Source: Notospermus geniculatus (taxonomy: Eukaryota > Nemertea > Pilidiophora > Heteronemertea > Lineidae). Taken from it: a stretch of 64,000 nt of DNA. The notes below the pieces were generated by a model that saw only the letters and a list, made by a program, of their open reading frames with translations, searched no databases and was not told the DNA's origin. Shown here piece by piece: positions 1-9,918 of the stretch. A program made the translations under genes and the position numbers. Position 1 is the stretch's first letter; every line of letters starts with the position of its first letter. The stretch spans positions 47,265 through 111,264 of the forward strand of contig NMRB01000879.1 in the NCBI GenBank assembly GCA_002633025.1, in the 5' to 3' direction.

Positions 1-53
1 CATCGGCCACACCCGATTATAACGTTGAGTTGCTAAAGAACGGTGGCCTTTAA
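1..53 (+). CDS. C-terminal tail of the gypsy leader ORF (partial at window edge)
   Basis: The last 17 codons of a short ORF that ends with TAA at 51-53. The peptide (SATPDYNVELLKNGGL at its end) matches the C-terminus of the complete 72-codon ORF at 9651-9869 except for the final residue, so this is the same leader ORF of the first gypsy copy, cut by the window edge. It lies about 50 bp upstream of the gag start at 105. Function unknown; no recognised domain. Confidence 0.6.
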   Translation, partial: SATPDYNVELLKNGGL

Positions 54-104
54 TACATAGATCTAAGTCAGAAACAGTAAGGATTAGCTTCAAAAAGAAG
101 AAAA

Positions 105-1075
105 ATGGCTGAAGAATCACCAACGCGAGACGGGGATCAAAGTGCTGATGAAGAGATTGTGTTTAATCACCATGGGCAGATCGAAGATGAAGATGATACG
201 CCCAGGCGACCCTTCGATAGAGGAGATGGTGCGACCAGAGGCGGCGGTAAGTGGGACAAACCCGTAAAAGTAGACAGTTTTTCGGGAGAACAACTGCAAT
301 CATGGACGGTGTGGAGGAGAATGTTCACGAGCGCATTGCCCGAATGAATGGATGGGAAAACGATATGGCCAACAGACTGTTCGGTTTATTGAGAGGACCG
401 GCTCTTGAAGTGGCATGCGGTCTACCAGATGGAGATCTGGAATGTTACGCATCATTGGTCAACGTCTTAGATGGACAATTCGGTCCAGGGAAACAGGCGG
501 AACTACATCTCGCAGAACTGAGAAATAAGGTCAAAAAGTCTGATGAGAGCTACCGCGAATTAGGACGTAGCGTGACGAAGTTATGCTCGCTGGCCTACCC
601 AGAAAGTTCCTATGAAGAAAGACAGCGTCATGCGAAAATTTACTTTATTGAAGCTATCCCAGAATCCGAGCTGAGAGTAATGATTAGTACGGCCCGTCCT
701 ACCAATATAGATGAGGCAATCTGTCTGGCGGAAGAGTTTGATGGGATACGTAAGCTGGAAAAGCAGAGAAACCACCGATCGGGTACCACGAAAGGAAATG
801 TCCGGAATGTGAATGCTGAAAATGTCGAAAACGGACCTGATCAGAATAAACGTATCGAGCAGTTAGAAAATTTGCTTGAAGCATTATGGCACGGACCTCC
901 GCCGCACCATAATAGACGTCCCAGAGACGAGAGAAACCAAAGAGTACGATGCTGGTCTTGTAATCAGGAAGGTCACATGGCACGACATTGCCCCAGACGC
1001 GAAAGGATGAACGCCGGAGAAAAAAACGAGCCCAGGCCGGGGCCACGGGACATGCGTCGGTCAGAAAAGATGTAG
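105..1075 (+). pseudogene. gag: Gypsy gag (capsid/nucleocapsid), frame broken
   Basis: Structural protein that would package the element RNA in cytoplasmic particles. Start ATG at 105 is supported by a second copy at 9919 with nearly the same N-terminus (MAEESPTRDG). The first about 75 codons are acidic and low complexity; that frame stops at 347. The rest is in another frame, open 251-1075, with a capsid-like helical region (about 350-760) and one zinc knuckle CWSCNQEGHMARHC at about 953-992. The frame change near 320-345 is a lesion; the 88-bp overlap of the gag end with the protease frame (988-1075) is in the -1 relation usual for programmed gag-pol shifting in this family. Confidence 0.85.
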
Positions 1076-2646
1076 AAAAGAAGTCCCAAACCAAGAGGGG
1101 TAAACAGCCAGGGCCGGTTAAGGAAAAGATAACAACAAAGAAAGAGAACCAACCTGATGAAGGAGGCAGCACATCGCAGGCGACAGAGGATGGTAAGAGG
1201 ACAATAAGACGAATCGGACCGAAGACGAGTAATGCATTGTTCGTCCAAGGAAAAATTGGAAATACGAAGATCAACTTCCTTATTGATACGGGATCCGTAG
1301 TCACGATACTTAGCTACGATAAATACATGGAAATAGATCAAAGTTTCAAGCCGGCACTTCAGCCTACCAAGTTGGAGTTGCTTGGAGCGGACGATTCTCA
1401 GCTGAAGGTCTACGGACAGTTCGATGGAGATCTGGGAATACTATCGAATAGTAAAACAACGTTCACGGTTATCGTCGCAGAAATATCGGGTGATGGTTTG
1501 CTCGGGATGGATTTCATGAATCACTTTGGTTGCGAAATCTACCCACTGTCTATGTCGTTGGTTTGTCAAGATGAGCAGATTCAGTGTTCCGATTCTGAAA
1601 TCGGGAACGACCGTAACGTTGCATTATGCCATCGGCTTGTCGTGTCAAAAGCCACATTAATACCGCCTCATTCTAAGTCCGTGCTGTTCGTGAAGCAGCG
1701 AAAGCGAAAAGGTTATTTAGGCAAGTGGGCCCTGGCTGGTCCAACCAAGTCGTATCAGGACGATGAGTTGTTTCGTGATGGATGTATCATCGGTCGGTCA
1801 TTGGTAGATGCGGAGAAAGAGGTGATCCCATTGCCAGTTATCAACGTGTCGGAGGAGCCGATACTGGTGCCTGCGGACAGAGTCGTCGGAATCGCGCACC
1901 CTGTTCAGTCGATGAGTGGAGTTGAAGGAGAAAATGTATCCGCTTCTGAGTCCAATCTCAGTGGGGCGGATGAGATGATTCGTCGTGAATCGTCTGAGGC
2001 TTCATTAAAGCCTGATTTTGTCAGGTCTACACCCGGACCTGGCATGTCTGAGATTTCAAACGGAAATCTCGAGGTGTTGGAAGTACCTGTGACGTCGGAG
2101 TCAGCAGCTTCCTGGTTACCTAGGTGTCAATCAAGTAGGCCTAAATCCGGAAAAGAAGAGCCGGATCGAAATGATGGGAAGGAACGTGAGCTCACTGTAC
2201 ATATGTTGCCCAATCATTGTGTTGTGAATAAGTCAACGAATCATTATGAATCGTTTCCGGGTGAAGATCGTTCGCCCAGAACCCCGTCCATTTCGTTAAA
2301 CGAAGGTGGATGTACTACGAATCAGAATCGCTCTTTGGGAACGGGAAATGACCATCAGATGGAAGAACAAGGGACGGACCTAGACGACGTCGAAGATGGT
2401 GACACGTGGAGCGAAGATGTGAAGTTGATGATCGAACGAAGTGTTAAGCACTTGGATGAAAACCAGTCCGTCAAGGTCAAAGAATTAATACACAAGTATG
2501 AATCGTTATTCTCCAGAAATAGTAAAGATATCGGGAGAGCCGTTGGAATCAAACATTTCATTGACACTGGTGGTTCGCCACCGTTGAGCCAGCAGATGAG
2601 AAGGTTACCGATTCATCAGCAAGAAGAAAGGCCGATAGGCAGGTGA
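988..2646 (+). pseudogene. pol: Gypsy pol N-terminal part: aspartic protease and linker to RT
   Basis: 552 codons in the -1 frame relative to gag. After a basic, low-complexity stretch comes a retropepsin domain, residues about 80-190: the catalytic FLIDTGSVV at about residue 97-105 and the flap-distal LLGMDF about 70 residues later. A long, poorly conserved linker follows (residues 200-480), then the segment that normally leads into RT (KELIHKYESLFS, about residue 505). The frame ends at the first copy of the 512-bp RT duplication, where it runs into a stop at 2644-2646; RT itself is in another frame. Protease role: cleavage of Gag and Gag-Pol. Confidence 0.85.
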
Positions 2647-3654
2647 ATGATATGCTTGCCATGGGAGTAATAGAGCCGTCAACCAGTCCCTGGAATAGTG
2701 GCATCGTACTAGTGGAAAAGAAAGACAAAACGAAGAGGTTCTGCATTGACTTTCGTCGCCTGAATTCAGTGACGAAACCTGCTCACACTGGTTATGTGCA
2801 GAGAATAGATATGCAACTCGATAGTTTACAGGGGTCCAAGTGGTTTTCTACATTAGATGTCACCAGCGCATACTGGAATATTGAAATGGACGATGGGTCA
2901 AAGGAAAAGACAGCCTTTTCCACGCGGTTAGGTCATTTTCAATTTAGAAGGCTTCCGTTCGGATTAGTAGGGTCGGGGTACACGTATACCCGATTTATGC
3001 AACATATTATGATGGGACTTGAATTTTCTGCATGTTTGATATACCTTGATGACGTAATTACTGTTGGTCGCAGTTTTGATGAAGCGTTAGAAAACCTGGA
3101 GAAAGTGTTCGGACGTCTTCACGACGCAGGTGTCAAACTAAGGCCGATAGGCAGGTGAATGATATGCTTGCCATGGGAGTAATAGAGCCGTCAACCAGTC
3201 CCTGGAATAGTGGCATCGTACTAGTGGAAAAGGAAGACAAAATGAAGAGGTTCTGCATTGACTTTCGTCGCCTGAATTCAGTGACGAAACCTGCTCACAC
3301 TGGTTATGTGCAGAGAATAGATATGCAACTCGATAGTTTACAGGGGTCCAAGTGGTTTTCTACATTAGATGTCACCAGTGCATACTGGAATATTGAAATG
3401 GACGATGGGTCAAAGGAAAAGACAGCCTTTTCCACGCGTTTAGGTCATTTTCAATTTAGAAGGCTTCCGTTCGGATTAGTAGGGTCGGGGTACACGTATA
3501 CTCGATTCATGCAACATATTATGATGGGACTTGAATTTTCGGCATGTTTGATATACCTTGATGACGTAATTACTGTTGGTCGCAGTTTTGATGAAGCGTT
3601 AGAAAATCTGGAGAAAGTGTTCGGACGTCTTCACGACGCAGGTGTCAAACTCAA
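2631..3654 (+). repeat. 512-bp tandem duplication inside gypsy RT
   Basis: Units 2631-3142 and 3143-3654 are nearly identical, each beginning GCCGATAGGCAGGTGAATG. They differ at a few positions (for example KDKT versus EDKM in the fingers). The period is not a multiple of three, so the duplication itself breaks pol. Either template switching or a false duplication in the assembly would explain it. Confidence 0.95.
2643..3158 (+). pseudogene. Gypsy RT fingers/palm, first duplicated copy
   Basis: 171 codons of Ty3-type reverse transcriptase: VLVEKKDKTKRFCIDFRRLN (fingers), WFSTLDVTSAYWNI (motif A, first catalytic Asp), FSTRLGHFQFRRLPFGL (motif B) and CLIYLDDVI (motif C, YLDD). It terminates in the second copy of the duplicated segment, so thumb, connection and RNase H are not attached to it. 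Confidence 0.9.
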
Positions 3655-4003
3655 ACCCAGGAAGTGTTTCCTGTTCCAAAAAGAAACTGACTTTTTGGGG
3701 TATCGGGTATCCGAGAACGGCATCATGACGTCACCTGATAAAGTTGAGGCCATTAAGCTTTGGCCGCGTCCAGAAAATGTGTCTGACGTGAGGTCATATC
3801 TTGGGTTGGTGGCTTACTATAAGAATTTTATACCGAACTTCGCAGACAAGGCGAAGCCTCTGTATCAATTAACGGAAAAGAATAGGATCTTCGAATGGAC
3901 TGAAGCCGCAGAGGACAGTTTCAATGAACTAAAGCAATGCTTGATATCCGCACCAATACTGGCCTATCCAAAAGTCGAACGGACGGTTTATCTTAGACAC
4001 TGA
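3155..4003 (+). pseudogene. Gypsy RT, second duplicated copy, continuing through thumb
   Basis: 282 codons. It repeats the fingers/palm of the preceding unit with all catalytic motifs, then continues into sequence absent from the first copy: KCFLFQKETDFLGYRVS, the thumb, and the approach to RNase H (LISAPILAYPKVERT). The frame ends at 4003, just where the first catalytic Asp segment of RNase H should be read; that segment lies in another frame at about 3980-4020. Confidence 0.9.
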
Positions 4004-4030
4004 CTGTTCAGGATACGCTATGGGGGCGTT

Positions 4031-4543
4031 GTGTCGCAAATGCAGAATTGTCTAGAAAAAGTGATCGCGTACGGGAGTAAAACACTCAACAAGGCAGAGA
4101 AAAACTATTGCGTCACAAGACGGGAATTACTGGCGGTAGTGACGTTTGTCAAGAAGTTCCGACATTATCTATCGGGAAAAAGATTTACAATACGAACGGA
4201 TCATAGTAGCCTCCAATGGCTTATGAACTTTAAGGAGCCGGAGGGACAGTTGGCCAGGTGGATAGAGTACCTGAGTGCGTTCGATTTCGAGATTATACAC
4301 AGGCCTGGAAAGGATCATGGAGCGGCAGACGCACTCTCTAGGATACCGTGTAAATTTTGTGACAAGTGGGGGTTTGGAAACGGCTCATTGCGTAAAGGTG
4401 GTGAGCGAGAAGCAGACTCTGGGGACAGCCGAGCGAAGGCCATTGAAAGATACCGCTACGCAAACCGAACATTCCGGCCCGTTAGAGGACGCAGCGCCTC
4501 CGAGAGTGAAATGGATCCCGAAAAGCTGGTACGAGAAGAATAA
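4031..4543 (+). pseudogene. Gypsy RNase H (main part)
   Basis: Ty3-type RNase H: AEKNYCVTRRELLAVVTFVKKFRHYL (catalytic Glu in RELLAVV), FTIRTDHSSLQWL (catalytic Asp in TDH) and HRPGKDHGAADALSR (C-terminal Asp). The first catalytic Asp lies upstream in another frame because of small frame changes near 3980 and 4030. After ALSR the frame is no longer the coding one; the connection to integrase continues in the frame of the next entry. Confidence 0.85.
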
Positions 4544-6089
4544 ACCAATCAGAAAACAACGTAAAGACAAACAACGTGCGCGGGCCATCATTATTGGAAA
4601 CGACCCCGCATGGTCAGATACGGAAAATGCCCTTGCCCAACATCAAGACCCTGAGCTGAAATGGATCATTACTCTGAAAGAAACCGAATCAGAACGACCG
4701 TCGTGGGAAAGTGTGGCGCTGCAAGACGAAGCTGACAAGCATTACTGGTCAATGTGGGACCAACTCGAATTCAGAAATAACGTGCTCTGCCGGAGGTACG
4801 AGTCAGAAGACGGGAGAACGGTGTCCTTTAAGGCAATACTGCCACGGAAATTCCATGAAGAAGCTTTCAACCAGTTACACAGCGTGCGAACGGCTGCCCA
4901 CCTCGGGTCTTTGAAAACTTACGACAAAATGCGACGTCGGTTTTACTACAAGAACCTCAAACGGATTGTGTACAAGATGTGTGAAAGATGTGATAAATGT
5001 GCGTCGCGCAAGTCCCCGCCTCATCGTCAGAGAAGCGCCTTGCAGACCTATCTCGTCGGATTACCTTTAGAAAGAGTATCGGCCGATATTCTTGGTCCTC
5101 TACCCATCACGGCTAGACGGAACAAATACATACTGCTAGTTGGAGATCAATTCACGAAATGGATTGAAGCCTACCCCCTGCCGAATCAAGAGGCAATTGC
5201 GAAGAAAATAGTGTCCGAATTCGTGTGCCGATACGGAGCTTTTCGTCAATTTCACACTGACAAGGGATCAAATTTCGAATCGAAAATAGTGAAAGAAGTT
5301 TGTGAGATTCTTGGAATTCAAAAAACGAGCACGACCCCATACCACCCTCAATCCGATGGGATGATTGAAAGGCAGAACCGGACCCTATTAGCATCATTGG
5401 CAATGATGGTAAAAAGAAACCAAAAAGATTGGGATGAGCAGTTGCCTTTCGCCATGCTAGCCTACCGGACGGCGGTACACGAGACCACGAAGCAAACCCC
5501 ATACTTCATGTGTTTCGGGCATGAAGTAAACTTACCTATTGACGTCATGTTTGGGTCCCCCGATTTGACTGAGATCGATGATCAGGGCATTGAACCTGAA
5601 GACAACGCATCAGAATATGCCGCAGATTTACGACAGAAATTCGAAGATGCATTTCATAGGGCACGAGAGAATATACGAGGACAACATAAGCGGCAGAAGA
5701 GGTCATACGATCAGCGAGCACACGGCGGTTCTCTCAACGTAGGAGACTTTGTGTGGTTATATAATCCCCGGAGAAAAAAAGGAATCACGACAAAGCCTGC
5801 GTGTAATTGGACTGGGCCCTTCATGATCGTGAAGCGGCTTTCAGACACTGTATTTCGTATTCAGAAAAATAAAATATCAAAACCAAAAGTCGTGCACTAC
5901 GACAGACTTAAGTTGTATCGCGGGACGAACGTGAAATCGTGGGAAGTCGCAACCATGATTCCAGAGATGACCGACGTAATCTCGGAGAACGAAAATGGTA
6001 GTGACGATCAGAACGCTGAGCTGGGGTCCACACCGAATGAAAGACCGAGACGCGAGACGAAGCGACCGCAGAGACTTATCGAAACATAA
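4275..6089 (+). CDS. Gypsy integrase with HHCC zinc domain, DDE core and GPY/F module
   Basis: 604-codon ORF; its first about 25 codons overlap the end of RNase H in another frame, so authentic integrase begins at roughly 4330. It contains the zinc-binding domain (HSVRTAAHLG ... CERCDKC, about 4878-5000), a complete catalytic core (SADILGPLP; FHTDKGSNFES; YHPQSDGMIERQNR supplying D, D and E) and a C-terminal GPY/F module (NWTGPFMIVKRLSDTVFRIQ, about 5808-5868). No chromodomain is seen. It would insert the cDNA into the genome. This is the best preserved pol segment: no stop for 1.8 kb. Confidence 0.9.
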   Translation: MRSISRLYTGLERIMERQTHSLGYRVNFVTSGGLETAHCVKVVSEKQTLGTAERRPLKDTATQTEHSGPLEDAAPPRVKWIPKSWYEKNKPIRKQRKDKQRARAIIIGNDPAWSDTENALAQHQDPELKWIITLKETESERPSWESVALQDEADKHYWSMWDQLEFRNNVLCRRYESEDGRTVSFKAILPRKFHEEAFNQLHSVRTAAHLGSLKTYDKMRRRFYYKNLKRIVYKMCERCDKCASRKSPPHRQRSALQTYLVGLPLERVSADILGPLPITARRNKYILLVGDQFTKWIEAYPLPNQEAIAKKIVSEFVCRYGAFRQFHTDKGSNFESKIVKEVCEILGIQKTSTTPYHPQSDGMIERQNRTLLASLAMMVKRNQKDWDEQLPFAMLAYRTAVHETTKQTPYFMCFGHEVNLPIDVMFGSPDLTEIDDQGIEPEDNASEYAADLRQKFEDAFHRARENIRGQHKRQKRSYDQRAHGGSLNVGDFVWLYNPRRKKGITTKPACNWTGPFMIVKRLSDTVFRIQKNKISKPKVVHYDRLKLYRGTNVKSWEVATMIPEMTDVISENENGSDDQNAELGSTPNERPRRETKRPQRLIET

Positions 6090-6151
6090 GACAAAGTTAA
6101 TGAGTTACGATGTTGTCGATATAACTTTAAACGTTCTTTGTTTTTTTAAGG

Positions 6152-7354
6152 ATGCCGTTCGCCCGACGTCAATTGATCAATTGTCCGAAGTGCCCCCAGA
6201 AGTTTAAAAACAAAGATTCGCTCCGAGTACACAAGAGCCGGTGTAGAGGAAATGCCAGAGAAGAGCTGTGCCCTTATCGCTGTGGAAAGACGTTCGCAAA
6301 TTCCAAGCTGGCCTTGCATCACGCGATGAGCGAATGTAGAATCGTGAGTTTGCCGAAAGACAAAACGTTGAAGATAAAGAAGAAAGAGAGTAGTGCGGCA
6401 GAAATGTCGATAACACAAAGAAATTTGCTCAAAGACGTTTTTGGTGACGATGTTTTCTCCGATGAGGACACTGCTACCCCTACCAGAGACGAGCCAGGAG
6501 ATAAATTTAGTTATTTAAATAGGATATCAGACATTAGTGAGGATGAGGATTCCCTGGACTCATTTCGTGTGCCAAACTTCAGCAATGGTGAAGAAGTGGC
6601 TGCGATCTTGGCGAAGAACGATTACGGACTAGGGATATACGAACCAGAAGATACACCAACGATAAAGAGTGACGAGAAAATGGAAGTAACGATGAAAGAT
6701 AGTAAGGATGTGAAAGGAACAGTGAAGAACAATGAGAGTGTAGAAACGGCAATGAAGAATGATGTAGATGTAGAAATGGTGGTAGAAGAAGAAAAGAGTG
6801 CAGAAATAAGAGTGAAGGACAATAAGAGTGCGGAAATAAGAGTAAAGGACAATAAGAGTGCAGAAATAAGAGTGAAGGACAATAAGAGTGCTGATATGAG
6901 AGAGAGGAACAAGAATGAAGAAAGGAATGTAGGAAATGAGAACGGGAAGGTGAAAGAAGGTGATGAAGAAGAAGAAATGAAGACGGAAGAAAGTGGTATG
7001 GATAAGAAGCACGAGTGCGGGAGTGGGAGGAAACTAGCTAAATGTATAGAATTGAAGAAGGTGAAGTTTGCGGACACATGTTCGGTAAAGGCAATTGGTT
7101 CGGAGGAATACGTGCCGTTCAAACTGATTCCCCTTGATAATGCGACGGCAAAACCTGTGGACCCACGTCTCGCAAGGAGAAACTGCCGTGGTTCGATTTA
7201 CTTCACGGAGCCTAAGGAACCACCCACTAAGTCCCTGGACGAAATGATTCCGTGGGAATTCGTCAAAGTTGAGTCTACTGTCAAGCCGGACGGAACGATA
7301 GTGACGGTGACAAGAACGTGGAGATACGGTCGCGGCCGATCAGGATGCGAGTAA
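6152..7354 (+). CDS. Gypsy third ORF: CCHC zinc-finger protein with acidic/repeat region and conserved C-terminus
   Basis: 400-codon ORF starting 63 bp after the integrase stop, in the place where errantiviruses carry env. It has no signal peptide or membrane segment. Residues about 9-31 form one finger (CPKC, twelve residues, H, three, C) and about 39-62 a second (CPYRC ... HH ... C). Residues 75-160 are acidic. Residues about 215-250 hold three exact or near-exact 10-residue repeats (SAEIRVKDNK) encoded by 30-bp units. The last about 85 residues are ordered-looking and end in PDGTIVTVTRTWRYG. A degenerate minus-strand relative (30002-30683) shares this C-terminal motif, showing it is part of the element and not captured locally. 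Function unknown; nucleic-acid binding or nuclear action is inference. Confidence 0.75.
   Translation: MPFARRQLINCPKCPQKFKNKDSLRVHKSRCRGNAREELCPYRCGKTFANSKLALHHAMSECRIVSLPKDKTLKIKKKESSAAEMSITQRNLLKDVFGDDVFSDEDTATPTRDEPGDKFSYLNRISDISEDEDSLDSFRVPNFSNGEEVAAILAKNDYGLGIYEPEDTPTIKSDEKMEVTMKDSKDVKGTVKNNESVETAMKNDVDVEMVVEEEKSAEIRVKDNKSAEIRVKDNKSAEIRVKDNKSADMRERNKNEERNVGNENGKVKEGDEEEEMKTEESGMDKKHECGSGRKLAKCIELKKVKFADTCSVKAIGSEEYVPFKLIPLDNATAKPVDPRLARRNCRGSIYFTEPKEPPTKSLDEMIPWEFVKVESTVKPDGTIVTVTRTWRYGRGRSGCE
6806..6895 (+). repeat. 30-bp in-frame tandem repeat, three units plus a partial fourth
   Basis: Units start with AGTGCAGAAATAAGAGTGAA and encode SAEIRVKDNK. Units one and three are identical; unit two has two changes; a partial unit follows. 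In-frame expansion inside the third ORF of the gypsy element. Confidence 0.9.
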
Positions 7355-8085
7355 GGGAAGAGGAACGATTTAGAGTAGTCGGAGCTACGTGCTATGGGAA
7401 GTTCGGGAAAATGTGGTTGTCGATTGCAGTGAAAATCGTTAATATAAAAAAAAAATGATTCGGAGTTAAATTCTATAAAATGTTGAAACGTTCTGACGTT
7501 AGTGTTAAAGTTTCAGTGTTCTTCTAATTCAGTTCGTGAATTGGATTACCTCTCAGATTTGCGGTTCGTTAGAGCGATGGTGAAAGTGGTGTTGATCGTG
7601 GTGACGTTTTAATGAGATGGGTTATCTTCTTGATATGGAGTCGTTTCAATGTGTAAACGTTTTGTGTTTTTAACGGTTGTGATTGTTATGGAACGAATTC
7701 GAAATAATGGAGACGCGGAACGATATCCGGCCGTGCATCAGTGTTCGAGCATTCATGTAATATAGTTTAACCTGTTCAGGAGTTTCTTAGTTAAACGTGG
7801 CCATGATTCTTCACAACATAATGAAAATGACGGTACAGCATACGGCTGTACAAACCTACCAATATTTTCGTGTGTTCACCCGATAATCTTATTCAGCATT
7901 TGATGTCAAATCACTCAGGAACGGAAAAGGACGATGGAACACTGCCCGACCCGCGAAGAGAATGATAGAGAAGCGCCACCTACCTGTGATCTTCCTAAAC
8001 TTTCAGATCAGCAATACTGATAAACTGGCCTGCGGGCAAAATAATTTCAAATTCGAACGTGACGTTGAATTTTGGTCGGGGGCTT
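7355..8085 (+). other. Gypsy 3' untranslated region ending in a purine-rich tract
   Basis: About 730 bp with no ORF of note. It ends at GGTCGGGGGCTT (8074-8085), directly before TGTAGAGATTTTGCC. The minus-strand gypsy relative has the same arrangement (GGGGGGC before TGTGTAAAAAATCG), which supports this as the plus-strand primer and LTR boundary. Confidence 0.55.
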
Positions 8086-9525
8086 TGTAGAGATTTTGCC
8101 CTTTTTTTCAAAGTGTGGGGAACCCCCCCCCTTTTTACCCTCTTAAGCCCATGCCACAGACTCGTTCCTGAAATAGATTCCTTGATTTAGACTTACCTCT
8201 ATCTTATGTGACTTAGTAAATAGGACTCTTAACAGTATCATCATTCACAGTGAAACTCGTTTAAATTACCTCCGTAAATGCTATGGATAGAATATCGTTG
8301 TCCATACCGTTGTCATTGACGGCCCGCCTCCGTGTGTACTGCAAAGCCTTGTACAATGCATTTATACATGCGATATCGTTTGTTTACGTTATGACGCCAC
8401 TGCACTGTGTGTGCGTCATGTATTGTAATGTGTTGCTATGTGTCACGCACATCGATTCCCGTTCCGATTCAGAGTCCCGCCCAACTTTTCAAAACTTTAG
8501 TACTCATAAACCGCACATACGAATTTTATACGACTTTGACATCAGGTCCATTGATATTTGAAGTTATTAAGAAAATTTGGTTTATCATTCGACTATGCAG
8601 AGATCATGGTTTTTGAAGCGAGTTTTGACACATGTTTTTTTGTCCGACAGCCCGCCCGGCGGTAGCGATCTACGATTTATATCAGGGCCTACCTACGTGG
8701 TTCCGGCGCTGATTATAAAACTATTATACATAGAATCTCCTTTTAACTCACCCCTAAAAATGTTTGTAGATCAAACTTTCATTTACCATTGAATCTGTAA
8801 AGCGACTCTAACTTGCCTTTGTGTAATTTGCCATTGTTTTCTGCTTTCTCGCCGCGGCATAGCCGCCTCGTGTCTTTGCGTCGCGTGACGCACCTCGACT
8901 TGAGATAGCACATGGTTACCGTATGGTGTTAAAAATTGGTTTGTTCGATAGGTTTTTGTCATACGTTTCCCACCAAACTTCAGCATATAATAGAAGACTA
9001 TCTTGCCTTGTAATTCCATGTGCGATTTGTCTCGACTCCGTATATCTGTAGGCGAAATCATTGTTAGAAGTCGGAATTCGGGTCCCGGTTTCGGGAAAAT
9101 TTTCGTCGAGTAAGAATTTCAACCAATCGGAGCCTTGGTTTGTTCAGTTACGGCGCTGCTGATTGGTCGGCGGTTTGCCGGTTTGGGTATAAATAGAGGC
9201 ATGAGCGCGTTATTTGATCATCATTTGATCTTATGACATCATAAGGTACTGGTCTCAATAGATGGACCGTGGCCCCGGCCTAGGGTGTATAGAGTGTGAC
9301 CTAGTTGATAGCGCACGTGTAGAGCATGAGTATGGTGGTCCGTCTGGGATACATTACGAGCTATTATTGAATCATCCGTCCACGTACATACATGTGATTG
9401 TATTGTTTATATTACTTGAATTATTAAAAGTTCACAACATTGTTATACATTGTTTCCGTGTTGATCGTATACGAACCCTACTCTTGTAGCTTTGCCCGAA
9501 TGCGCGGTCATTCAAAAACGCTACA
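8086..9525 (+). repeat. Gypsy LTR (1,440 bp), TG...CA bounded
   Basis: Starts TGTAGAGATTTTGCC after the G-rich tract and ends CGCTACA before ATTGGTACAGG (candidate primer-binding site). It serves as 3' LTR of the first copy and 5' LTR of the truncated copy that follows. The left boundary rests on comparison with the minus-strand LTR at 27658-29194, which is of similar length once a MITE is subtracted. No second copy of this exact LTR lies in the window, so I could not align ends. Confidence 0.6.
9187..9196 (+). promoter_or_regulatory. TATA box of the gypsy LTR
   Basis: GTATAAATAGAGGC lies about 330 bp before the LTR end, a suitable place for the U3/R start. The minus-strand LTR has GTATAAATAC in a comparable place (27911-27920). 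Confidence 0.55.
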
Positions 9526-9573
9526 ATTGGTACAGGATACAATTTAATAAGTCTAGAAAATAATAAAATAAGA

Positions 9574-9654
9574 ATGGCAAAACCGGCACCGCTCGAGCAA
9601 ATAGTTAGACCCGCAAGTGAAGAACCTCTGATTCACGAGGACGAGGACGAATGA
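9574..9654 (+). CDS. 26-codon leader ORF 1 of gypsy element
   Basis: Begins ATG GCA AAA CCG 48 bp after the LTR end and stops with TGA at 9652-9654. The peptide ends in an acidic run (HEDEDE). Its stop overlaps the start of the next ORF as ATGA, the geometry used for termination-coupled reinitiation. No homologue recognised; whether it is translated is inference. Confidence 0.4.
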   Translation: MAKPAPLEQIVRPASEEPLIHEDEDE

Positions 9655-9869
9655 ACGAAACTGGAAATCAGTCGCAATCGGTAGACCTACCCTACATAGA
9701 TGATCTAATCATTGTTTCATATACGAACAACGACGGATCTCATAACGGTGAAAACGAAACGTCTAACTTAGTGGATATTTTGCACGAAATTACGATAACT
9801 ATATCCGATAACAAGTCATCGGCCACACCCGATTATAACGTTGAGTTGCTAAAGAACGGTGGTTTTTAA
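9651..9869 (+). CDS. 72-codon leader ORF 2 of gypsy element
   Basis: Starts at the ATGA overlap with leader ORF 1 and stops 49 bp before gag. Acidic, Asn-rich and without a recognised domain. The first copy keeps the same frame and stop at its equivalent position (1-53), differing at the last residue only, which suggests the ORF belongs to the element. Possible roles (translational control of gag, or an accessory protein) are inference. Confidence 0.45.
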   Translation: MNETGNQSQSVDLPYIDDLIIVSYTNNDGSHNGENETSNLVDILHEITITISDNKSSATPDYNVELLKNGGF

Positions 9870-9918
9870 TACATATCTAAAATACGAACAGTAAGGATTA
9901 GCCTCAAAAAGACGAAAA

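Larger units (their letters stand above)
1..9525 (+). mobile_element. Ty3/gypsy LTR retrotransposon, 5' LTR outside window
   Basis: Gene order leader ORF, gag, protease, RT, RNase H, integrase (pol order typical of Ty3/gypsy, Metaviridae), then a third ORF, a 3' untranslated stretch and an LTR. The copy is dead: gag changes frame near 320-345, pol changes frame near 2620, 3980 and 4030, and RT carries a 512-bp tandem duplication. Key residues (protease DTG, RT YLDD, integrase D, D and E) are all still readable, so decay is recent. The third ORF in the env position encodes no membrane segment but a zinc-finger protein. Confidence 0.9.

Noticed and set aside
6622-7122. Minus-strand frames with Ser/Phe-rich repeats and apparent membrane segments
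   Set aside because: Mirror of the acidic repeat region of the gypsy third ORF; composition artefact.
6152-7354. Envelope glycoprotein in the gypsy third ORF
   Set aside because: No signal peptide, no membrane segment, no furin-type site; two zinc fingers instead.
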